Source of the DNA: Stenopsyche tienmushanensis
Lineage: Eukaryota > Arthropoda > Insecta > Trichoptera > Stenopsychidae
NCBI GenBank assembly: GCA_008973525.1
Contig: WACJ01000083.1
Coordinates: 930,001-994,000 of the forward strand
Length of the DNA stretch: 64,000 bases
Reading direction: 5' to 3'
Part shown: positions 38,001 through 50,000 of the stretch, piece after piece
Layout of the letters: each line of letters begins with the position of its first letter
How positions within the stretch are numbered: position 1 is the stretch's first letter
The notes under the pieces: model-generated
Seen by the model: only the letters and a program-made list of their open reading frames with translations
Databases searched by the model: none
Told to the model about the DNA's origin: nothing
Program-made: the position numbers and the translations under genes

Positions 38001-41000
38001 CGACTAGTGACTGTATAATCTATGTATACATATATAGCGTACATGTATGTTTTTCAAATTATTATAGTAACCTTTCCCTACCGGTGATGTATTTACTACA
38101 CCTCGACTCTAATAATGGGAATATCGATATGAAATATAATAGATGCGGGATTCAGAATTTTTGTATTCCTCCGTAATATAATTAAGAATTACATCAAAGT
38201 ATTATAGTAAATAAGTATTCATCTGCAGCGACGGAAATAAATAATTTGTCGCGAAATCGGGAATTATGCGAGTTTTAGTCCGTGTCTCAGAAGAAAGGAA
38301 CTTAATCAGTCACATTGATGGTGTTATACGAAAATGGTGGCTCATCAACTCGAACTAGCATTTAAATATCTGATGACGAAACCCCCAACGAGTGTGGAGG
38401 CTGAGCGTTCATTTTCAGCAGCAAGTTGCCTGACTTCCAAAATCAGATCCAGACTAAATGACGAAACACTCGATGGTTTAATGTTACTTCGGGCATATTT
38501 TAAAAATAATATTTGAATTTTTTAGTGTTTTATTTATCTATTTTTTAATTGTATTTTTATCTTTTCTTAAATAAATAACATTCTTTGGCCTTCAAATTAT
38601 TTGTTATATTGAACAAATTGACTTATTAGTAATTTTTGATCAAATTTATCAATGTAATTTCTTACGGGACTGATCCCGGGATTGTCTAATGAAATCCCGA
38701 AACCCCGGGATCGAAATTTTGGCTCGGGATTGGATTCCCTAGTTATGACCATCATATATGGCTAATTTGAATTAAAATTGATCTGACGCTTAAACGATTT
38801 AATTTCGTTCATTTCAATAGACAAAGGGCAATAATGTGCGACCGGTGGAAACGCACATGTATTTCAGCTTTCAGATTACACAAATTGCGGCCAGTTCGAT
38901 TCGTGTTTTACACGCGGGTATTTATACAAAATTTAAATCACCATTTTCGGTCAATCATCAATTTACACGTGAAAATGGAGCCGAAAATCGGCATTTAGCT
39001 CGCGTGACGTGTTTCCGTCTGTATCGGCCTTTATTATACCAATTTTATGCGAGCCGAGCGCAATAAATCATAAGGCCGAATTAATACACGGATTTTCTAA
39101 ATGATTTTTCCGAATGTGATGTATGTAAACAATTTCGACGGCACGAACGCGTGCCGGTCGTAAAATTTCTGGATGATATTTAAAAAAATTACGCCACCCA
39201 AAGGGGGAGGCGCACGAACATGGCCGGGTGTCTCGGCGCTCGGACCGAAAGCTTTCGTCTTTTCGCGAGAATGAAGGATGCCGAACTCGCAGTATTCCCA
39301 TTTTGGGCCCGGAATTCGGGCTCTTTGATGTAATTTTATATTCTGCCACCTCCGAAGACCGTTTCTTTGATGTACAAACACACGACGCCCGTCGAACGTA
39401 GCAATATATCCCGGGGGATGCCGTGACATTTATAACGGCGTCGTAGATTTCTTGTACAAATTCGTAGCAGTTTTTAAATAAACGACGTAGAGCTGCTGAA
39501 TGCCATAGGAGAACTCTTTGCAATTTGTTCCGCTCCGAAAGTAGGTCTTCTCCCGTTGAACTTTTGACCCTCTCAATGCAAAATATCTATATACATCAGG
39601 AAGGAGATAAAATTTGAAATTGCTCAAACAAACAACTTTGTGATTTAATGCCTTTGATGTCGGAGGTAACTTCTGGAAGCGTCAAAACTATTTCATGCAG
39701 TGTATTCTGCATTCTGACTTAGTTTCACAAAGTTCCTCTTTTGCCGTATTTATCTAATGTTTGTGTTGGCAAAATAAAGCTTTTTTGATTTTATGCTCAC
39801 GAATTAAAATATTTGGATGTACAAAATTCTAATAAAATACAGTTTGATTATCCGGACCAAATTGGGAATGAAAGTATTATAGTACGGATAACGAACATCA
39901 GGAATAATTTTTATTTGTCTATATTTATATAAAAATATTTATTTTTGCTTAAAGCTAGCTATTCTTTTAGAATCTAGAAAATCACAAATACTCTTAAGAT
40001 ATATAAATTGTACTGAATTACATTATTTTTGGTTCTCAAGCCATTTCATGGCGACATCTTAACACTGAAAGGCTTCAGGATGTGTCTTCTCAACTTTGTT
40101 CTTCTGAGGCAGATACACTTTTTTTGTGCGGTAAATTCATTTCGCAGAAAATCGCACAAAAAAGCTATGGCTTACATAGAAAAAGTGAAGATGCGTTCCA
40201 TGGATTTTAAAAACCGCATAACTTTGAAACGGTTATATAAAATATATCCAAAATCGCATAAAAAAAGTTAGCATCGCTGTATGATCATTTTCGTTGCAAT
40301 TTTCGATGAGTCAAAATCGTTCTCTTCTTCGGAAGAAATAGTATACCCAGTATCAAACAATTAAAAAAATAAATTTTGACATTTGGCATCTGGTAGGAAT
40401 AATTGAGGGTTATATAGAAAAGATTCGTGCCCAGTTTAAAGCAAAATAATTATCTAAAACTTGAAATATGATGTCAACCGTGTTGAAAAAAGTAGTTTTT
40501 TTTTTTGATAAACGCGTTAAAAGATTTCATTATGGTAAGACCGGCCAAGTTGTTGCGTCACTAAAATAGCTGTAACTCCATAAATAGTTGGAATTTTAGA
40601 AATTCCTTTAGAGAATGTATTTTTAAAATTCAAAACATTGGAAAAAGAAAAAAAAACACTAAAACAATTTTTTCAAAATTCTAAACCAGAATAAAGGGCG
40701 TGGTCGCGATTCAGCGATAACAGATGCAATATGATTTACACAGCTCCAAATAATATTTTTTTCCAAATATTAGTTAGCGTTGATGATTTATTTCCTATTT
40801 TATCCAAAATATCTCGATACGCTTACTCTTCATGAAATAAAAAAATGTTTTAAAAAAACAGCATAACTTTGAAACGAAATCGCATAAAAAGACGTTTGAG
40901 TGTATCGTTTGCATCGCAATTTAACTTCGCAACTCGGTTAAATCTTCTTCGTCGCATTCAGCGCGTATAGAAAATTGTGCGATTGCTTCCACAGTGTCTC

Positions 41001-44000
41001 CTATATCAAGTTCTACCACGTTACTGGAACTTGTTAAGCTATCAGGGAGCATCGACATACATGTATGTCCGAATTCTCATGTCCCAAAAAGAGCACTCTT
41101 GCACATTGAAGCTCGGAGACAGACAGAGAAAGAGAGAACTTAGCGCAGTTCGGGAGACTGAGACGGATAGCTTCCTCACATGCATCGCATGATTGTATAG
41201 ATCGTTAAGCCCAAATTGTATCGACTTATAATGATTTCGATTTCAAGCGTGTTATTTGTTTACGCAAAGAAACGACCGAATATTGTGTGTTATCGAGAGT
41301 GTTTTTTTATTTAACTGCTTGCCGTTCTTCTCTGCATGTTGAATGAGTCTTTGTTCAATTATCATTTCCTTCTAAAGGAGGAGCAAATGAATCGATTTTT
41401 TGTGCATTGTTTATGTAAAGAAATGACGTGGTCTTGTATTCACTATCAAGTGTTCATTTACAATTGAAGATTGTCTTACGCTGATTAGGAGCTGACAGAA
41501 AGTAATCGGCGTAAAGCGATTATGACATCAACGACTTCATCGATTTTAAATTTGCTCGCTCCTCAACCGGTTAATGGTCTTTTTAAATTTTGTTTCATGT
41601 TGATACATCTAAAGAGCTTCAACCATCTGCTGTGATGTAGCAACAATCTTTTGTATGAAATATTTTTCATACAATCGTTTAAATCTTCACCATTCATCCA
41701 GGCATTTTTCTGATGATCATATTCAACCGGAAAACGCTTTGATATTTTTAAAGCTTCTGGGTTTCTTTGGTTTTCCAATGACAAGCTTCATTCAGCTACT
41801 TCATTTGCACACACCATTCTAGTGACAATTTATTTACTAGTTTTGTTCCAAGGCGCAGTATTTTCACGTCTTGATGCGAAAGATTTGTTGGGCAGTTTTT
41901 CCAATTTAAGCCAGTCTCATTAGTATTGTATATAAACTCTTCATCGAATCCTTCCTTCTCCATAAATAGCTTCAATGTGTTTGCTGAAGGTTTGTCAGCA
42001 GAAAGCTTTTCCCCATGAATTTCAAGTTTTCTGATACCATGTCGTCCTTTGAATTTTTCAAGCCAATGGAATCTTCATTTAATTTTCTATTAAAAATATT
42101 ACATTTTCATACAATAATGGACCAGATATAGGATATCCAGTTGATCATCTTTGTATGAACCAAATAAAATACACTCTTCAACTTCTATATTTCCTGATAT
42201 TTCATGCACTTTTATTGAACTTAACACTATTGGACTTAAAACTAGAAGCATTATTTTCTGAAGAAATTCATTGTTCATTTTAAGCCGCCATTTATGCATT
42301 TTGCAATGCAAGTACGATAAAAACAATTAATGGTTTTATATGCAAATATTTTGTTCAAGTTTAAACGTAAGGGTTTGCGAACAATGGTAAAAGTATGAAG
42401 AGGAATCCTTATTAATATGCGTAAACGCTGGCAATTCATATTGTCTGTATGGAGATTGTGATTTAAGACCAGTTGGGGGTGAAATAACAATGGATGTCCG
42501 TGAAGTTTGCTCATAGACAACCCCAATTCCCATGTTTAATTTTATGTGGAAACATGAAATATGAAAATCCTTGATCTTAAAAAATATATCGTTTGAAGAT
42601 CGCCTACAAGGAAACGAGATACGGGACTAACACACGAAGTATCGGTCATTTAAAAATGTATGCAGCCAATTATGAAATTAAGTTATGGCAATGATGCTAC
42701 ATAGCAATTCGTCGATCGTAACATTTTTATTGACACAGTTGTCCGTTTGAAAAACGTTGTAGATCATTTCGCCGATATCATTGGGAATTCGACCGATCTA
42801 TACGTCATTAAAAATACTTTTCAATGAGTTCCATCGGTGGAACACGCAATTCGTGTATTATGAATTTCTAGGTCTTCTGCTGTTAACACTTGCTGCATAA
42901 TTTATTCGAAATGTTGTACAATAGTTTTCGTTATATACATTCATTTGGAACTATCGTTTTTACTCGATGATGACTGTAAATGTGCTAATTTGTAATATTT
43001 TTAATGCATGAATTTATTCTTGATCGATTTCTTCCATACGTTTGGATACATATATAAATCATCTCAACATTGCCGAATCGGAATTTCCTTTGCAATATTC
43101 AATAGATTGTTTGTATAATGATTTTCGTCAGTGAATGTTTATCATAACTGCAATATATTTTGGTGAAATTCTCGAGAAAATTCTCAGCTGCTTATTTTTA
43201 CTGCCAGATTTAAATAATAAACAAATCTTTCCGCTGTTTTTGCAAAAAAAATCTTGAAAAACGACTCGATTTTCAAGTGTCTAAAGAGATTGCCCCCCTT
43301 AATATTACAATGCTTTGAATGTTGTAACTGAGACTGAAACTTACCCGATTTATGGGTGTAAAATTTCGATTGATGCCTTGCGTACTATTTGATGATCATT
43401 GGATTGAAATTTTAAATGAGAAAATGGCAACTGTTCGCGAAACGATGAAAATAAAAGTTGTGTAATACTTTCCTGAAAATTGTAAAAGGCAATCAAGAAT
43501 AATCGTATCAACGTGTACCTGCACCGATGGGGTCGACATTTTATAGATTTTTTTGTTGTTGTCTCAAGCTCGAAAATCTCTTTTAAACTCCATTTGTTCC
43601 ATGGCGTGAGATTCGCTTATGCAACATAGATTAGGATTGATTTTATTGAAATATTCATGTTTTCATCCTGTTTTTTTTTTTTAACAGGAGGAGGAACCGC
43701 CGCCAGCCCCATTGGACATGTCATGGCCCAGTGGAGCACGAAAACGGGTCACCTATTTACTTTTAGCACCCATCATCTTCCCATTATGGCTTACATTGCC
43801 TGATACAAGAACACCTAAAGGTACGTATTTTCTATAATTTTAAAAAGCCGAAAAAAATATACTTTAACGGATTTTTATCACGTCAACTTTACGCGCCGTT
43901 CGAAGCCGGGTGTAAAAAGGGGTTTGGTTACATGCGAGCTATTAAAAGCGTAATGTTTGCAATAAAAAAATAATGGTCGCAGCGAATTGCTGCTGTTAAT

Positions 44001-47000
44001 TTCTTCAGCCAATTTCATCCGACAATTGTTGATTAGGGCGAGATGGACGATGCAATTAAAACGGTTGCGGTTTTGCTCTTAATTATTGTAGCCATGGCAT
44101 ACAATTCTTGCTCGAAATGGATACATTGATGTCAATGTCTATCGTCGCAAACGGATGAAAACATCCCCTATTTATAGATTTAGTGCTGGGAAAAATATTA
44201 AATGGGGCGTATATTTTGGGAGTTTTCTTGCTTTCCCGCATTGGAAAATAATCATCATTGGAAACCCAATGACAGGCGATGAAAAATAGATCCTTTCGCA
44301 GCAGCAGAAATACATACCAACTCTCTTCGGGGTTGGTAATATTTCCATTTTTCTCGTACTCTTTTGAAAGCATAATGAAACGATTTCAATGCATTTACTA
44401 CGATGATATATCGTTCTTCTTCTTTGATAAATTATACGTCTTCCGGTCTCATTGCCGTTCCTAAGAAACATATACATATCAATTCGATTTAAATGTGTTT
44501 TAATAATACGCCACACATTTTTCCGCAAATAAAAATGTCTGCAATGCAGACATTTAAACTGTTAATCATATGGCAGTCTTTTATTCCATTTTAATGCGGC
44601 AGGCTGTTAAATTTTTATTTCTTAATGGTCCGATGATTTTTTTGTGTTTGAACAGAAAATTTCTCTGGAACGCCTTTTATAGCGCAGGCATTTAAAGTGC
44701 AATGTTTCTCCCAGGATGTGCCTTCCAAATCTGGGTCACATTCCGAAACCTATTTATTATGCTCGTCTAGAGGTATTGAACCAATTCGAGAACACTTTAA
44801 ATCTTGTTAATTTGTTTCTAAAGTCCAATTCTTTCACGATAAATCTTCATGATTTTTATTTCAAGGAGAGGAATGCAAGAGTCTTTATTATAAAACAGAT
44901 GCTTAAATCTCATCCATACCTCATATGATAAAAAATAATGTTCTGATTTATCAGCCAAGTCCAAATTTAAATTTAATGTTTGACTAAACGTTTTGTAAGG
45001 CGGTGTCGGATTGTCCAATTTGTCGGACTATAGAGTACTGCGTTCGACCCCTTGTAGTCCGGAACTTTATGGAAAAGAATACTTGCCATAAAAACAATAG
45101 GCCATAGCAGTTAAACATATTTTGACTGTTCCTTGATAGTTACAGTCTTATTTTTTGCTATCTCCTTGCAAAACAACATTGCATTCATGGCCAATATGGG
45201 CTCAGAAATAGGCGTATGTCTGTTTCTTTTTTGAAGAAACTTCCTCCACCTTTAGATATTTAGCTTTCTTGACAGTTTGCCCATTGCCTGGTTCATAACC
45301 GATGGCGGAGACGAACTTTTAAATGTTCTCATGGTTCTTTTTTGTATCATAATTTGTGGATCGTTGTAATCACTTGTCAACTTACCAAAAAAATCATAAC
45401 GATTTAGATGGTCCAGAATCACACGTTTTGCATTTTTTACATCGACGAATCTTTACTGTACATATGTACTATACCTGTATTGGGTTGTCGGACTACAGGG
45501 GGCGCCGTATTATACTGAGGCCGGATTACCACAGGTCTGCATAGTATGTATAGTTGAAAAACGTCTCCGTCTATTGGAATATTTTTATCAATACAATTTA
45601 TCTAGATATATTTTGATTATGAGAGCTTTCTCCTATTATACATGGTGTTTTGCACATGAATTTATATATTTTTTTGTTAATGATTAGAGGGAGTCTTTTG
45701 CTATGTTTCACATATAAACCATATTTCCATAGTGTCAGGTTTGTTGACTATGGGAGTTACGGAATAAGGGGTATCCCTAGATAAAGAAATATAGTGGTGT
45801 TAGGTCTGGAGACCGTGCGAGCCACAGATAGGGCACGTCTCCAGGCAAAGAAATCCACTGGTGTCAGGTCTGGAGACCGTGTGAGCCACGCATTGGGCAT
45901 GTACCTAGGCAAAGAAATCCACTGGTGTCCAGTCTAATAACCGTATGAGCCACAAAATAGGTCTGCCAAAATAATTCATTTACACTACAGACATGCCTAC
46001 AAAAGAAATCCTAATTGAAGAAATGGAACTCTGACCCTGGCAAACTGGTAACTATTCAAGTTTAGCAACCTTTTGAATGATTTGTGTAACATGTAGCATA
46101 TCGTTGAAAAGGGGATAAATTAGAGAATTTTTTAAACTTAAATTATGTTCAAAATAGTTGTTACTTTTTTGTTTAAAAACTTTAGAAGTTGAAATTTCTC
46201 ATTCGTTTGCACATTTTTTGTGACTTTGGAAGCTCATAACTAATTTTATTTAAACTAATTGAATAAAATAGTGATTTATTTAGATCAAAAATACATTGCA
46301 AAATACAAAAACATGTTATATAATACTATTACGACCACAGATTAAAGTTATGACGATTTAAAGGTGAAATTTTGGGTATTTTTTCAAAATGTTGAAAAAA
46401 TTTTTTTTTCGACTATACTTAAAACATAGAGTCTATATGTGAAACGTAGCAAAAGATCACCCTAATCGCCAAAAAAATTGTCGACCTTTGGGCAAAATAT
46501 CCTGTATATTGTTTTAATTGTTGCTTCATCAGAATTCAAAAGCTTTTCGATGCAAATTTAATGCTCAAATCTTATTATATAATATTTATATATTTAATCA
46601 AATTATTGTTATGCATTATGCATATATGTGTATATATTGTATATAAAATTAGCTTCGTGTATATAATGATTCGTAACAAATAAATTTACATTATCTTTAT
46701 ACGTTTTTGATGTTTTTCTAACGGGTTGTATAATGGTATTGTCATGATTTTTTTTTATGAGGTGCTCTTTCAGAACGGTTGATGACTTTTGTGTTATATT
46801 AGCCTATATTTGGGTGCCCTGAAAATTCATAATCTGCCATTGGACAGACATTTAATAATGTATTCGTTCTATTGAGGCTATTAAAAGTTCATGAAATCAT
46901 ATGAGGAATAAAGAATTGGGTTATGGCTGAATTAATTATTTTATTTTGCATTCAAATGGTAGCTTCAAAGCTGAAGAGCATGATATTTTGTGACCTTTTC

Positions 47001-50000
47001 GTTTCGATTTCGAATGAATTATATATGAAAATGATATGTTGCTGTTTTGTTTGTGGGACAGAATATCCATAAAATGATTCGGATCTTTAAGCCCCAGGAC
47101 GGAGGAAAATTTAACCGAGATTTTTCCACGCTTTTCATCATGTAAGGTTGTTCGTTTGTCTGTATTAGAAAGCACGCTTATTATACTCGAGGGTGGTGTT
47201 TCGTTTGAATTAATTCCCAATGCTCAAATCATAAAAACTCAATCAACTCATCGTATCTTTTGAAGAGGCAACAATATAAATATAAGTTTCTTCTGTCTAA
47301 ATCTATCCAAAAATGTGTTAAATCCTCCCATTTTAATTATAAAACTGTTAAATTACAACCTCAAATATTTTTAGTGGTAGAAAATAGGTGGCGGGAGGTC
47401 CGTTACGTGAAATATGGGAGTATCCCACATTAAAGGGAAGGCTCAGCTGATTCGAGCGAAACTTTTAAAAGTTGTTAAAATTGTTTTATGGCGTGTCAGA
47501 CAAATTCGTGTAAAGCTGGTAAACGTATTCATGTTGTATATACTTTTGACATGGCGGTAATTTGCGAAATGTATGCGAGCAATAAACACTTGCGCAAAGT
47601 CTTTAAGGATGAAAATTCGCCAAGTTCTCCATATCAAATCGTAAACCAGATGGGGTGTTGCGTTCAAAAGCAAATCCAAATGTGCGGACTTGAAGACACA
47701 CACTTCACGAACGACGAAAATGGCATACCTCGAACTTTCCCGGCTGGAAAGGGTTAAGCGCCGAATAATTGTGTTTATTTTGCGCGCTCATGAAGAATTC
47801 GCGCACGGGCCATAAATACTGAAAAATGCTCCATTAATGAAGCAATGAACGCCTGAAAATATTCAAAGCGAATTGTTTTCGCTTGTTTTTTTTTTTTCAA
47901 CGAAGCAACAAATAAACCCCCCTTTTATGATCCGGTAAATGCGTGTTTAGACTGTGGTCGCTTTTTGAACGCTCACGTGCAAATATGTTTGCAGGCTCGT
48001 TAAAAAATGAACATTGGCAAAAGACAGCGTTGATCAATAAGTTCAAGATCTTATCGCTGTGCATTGAAATATGATCATGAAACATGTGGTTTTCCATTAG
48101 ACATGCAAGAATTTTTATTTTGCATGTTCGCGCTATGGGTGAGTGGGTGAGTTTTCAACACAATCATATAATATGCAGCCAAAATTGAAACGTTTGTGAT
48201 TCTTATTTGATACTACGAATCAATAGTTTCTTTAATATTTTTAGCTTTGGCGATCCTTTGATGGCGTTGAAAGATCAAAGCAACGAACAATTGATTAGTT
48301 ATTATCTGAACAAACAAATACATTAAGATTATGAAGCCTGCTTTCTTTATTGCGTTCTTTTTTAAACTATATCCGAAAAAATCTGCCATGAGCAGACGCA
48401 GAGGCTAAGAGCTACTCCAAACAGCGCCCAACTCTCAGTACCGCAGGCTCCGCTCTTTCAACATAGCTCCGTCTTAAGACGACTTCAATCCCTTTTGAAG
48501 AGAACGCGGTTCTTTATATTCTGCGATTGCTCATCTATTATAGATGTCATTTGTAAACATTTTTGGTGTACATAAGTGAAATGATTAGTTCTCTGGTACA
48601 AATTCTTATAAACTGTGAACGATGCCAATGCTGCAATATCCAGCATATTGTGGGAAAAAGTTGCCATTTATTATGTCCGGCGCACAAAAGAACAGTTTTC
48701 AAACTAGTGCCAACAAACCAGCAACTCTAGCTTTGTATCATCATCATCATAGTGCTGCCACAAACAATCCACTGCAGAACTATGGGCCTCTTCAATATCC
48801 ATTCAAAGGAAGGGATTACATCCATTTCGTCTCATTTGTTCGATATTGAAGGTAGCATAACCTCCGAGTTTCATTTAGAACCACTCACCCAGTGGGTCTC
48901 CTGAATGAACGCATTGACGAACGCTTTCGCGACCGTTTCGATAGGGAGTGTGGGAGGTTTGTAAAGATTGAGGAGTTTTCTTCAAGAGACTTTCTGGAAT
49001 GCAGAGTCCAGTCCCTCTTTTCCTCATACACCAACTGAGGGTGTCTCCCTGTCCACGTGCAACTTACCCGAGCGAATTCGAGACTGAGTGCTTTCCTATT
49101 TCAGGTTGACCCTCTCAGTTCGGCGATTTCAAAACGATATAGAAGGCAACTGAAGACAACGCTGTTAACGTTGCAGAGTGAAGTTCTTATATGCCTCTCC
49201 TCAATGTCGTCTATTTGGTGTTCTTCTTGTCATTGTTCCGTTTCTAAAGCTTCTTGGTTCCAAAACGGTTAAGTTCATCACGCTCCATATTGTTGGGTAA
49301 AGTCGATTATGTAAGAGATAACGAGTGAAGCAAGCCACGATTTGTAAAAGTTAGCTTTGTATAAACAGATTTAAGCTCAAAAATGGAACTAGAGATGGCA
49401 CCATCCCAACTTATTAGCACTTGCTTGCCCTACTAGCTTGAAAACCAGCCTCGTGTGCACCGAGTCGTTCGTATATCCCCAAGCATCTGATCCGTAACGT
49501 CAGCACTTTCCTTGTGCATGTTGTAAAATAACATTGCCTGTGGTTTTTGGACTTCTCCAACAACTTCGGTATTGTAATGGACAAGACGACCGACATCAGA
49601 TAGTGACTGATTGGATTGGGGGTTCATAATGTGCGATCCCATTTCCTGCACTGCTGTACGATCTGTTCCGGGTTACCCTGGACTAGCCACACAAAGAGGG
49701 TCTTCCACTGATCTTTTAACCCAGAGTGTACAGGCGCCCACCCTTTTTTCTCCGCGCCCTCCAGAGGAGTCGATGTTTCTGCAGGAAAACCAGCTTCAGA
49801 CTATGGCACCCGAGGATGCGGCGGAGGAGGAAGGGCAAAGGTTAAAGCTAAATTCAAAGGAATACTAGTGCGGGTTCACTGCCACCACGAATCCAACCTC
49901 AGTTTGAAGGGGACTGCAGCAGATGATGAAACGCAGGGACTATCCCTTCTCCATGGTACTCATATTGGTTCGGTCATTCTTAGTATTTATTCACGGAGAC

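Larger units (their letters stand above)
36022..43687. other. NCKX intron 3 (7.7 kb)
   Basis: Donor GTCAGT, acceptor preceded by a long T tract (TTTTTTTTAACAG). Contents in order: AT-rich sequence, 460-bp mariner derivative (37183-37642), 962-bp hAT derivative (37780-38741), unique-looking tract (38760-39630), repeat D copy 1 (40095-40925), repeat H and pogo/Tigger pseudogene (41000-42330), AT-rich remainder. Confidence 0.75.

Noticed and set aside
39068..39523. 151-codon minus-strand frame in NCKX intron 3
   Set aside because: No recognisable motif, no splice-bounded structure, overlapping equally open frames; it lies in a non-coding unique tract.
45001..45062. tRNA-like segment (TTCGACCCC box)
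   Set aside because: No cloverleaf can be drawn and no A box is present; the segment pairs with 45485-45535 as an inverted transposon end.
45720..45985. CRISPR-like spaced repeats
   Set aside because: Units are contiguous 64-bp tandems without unique spacers, and the genome is eukaryotic.
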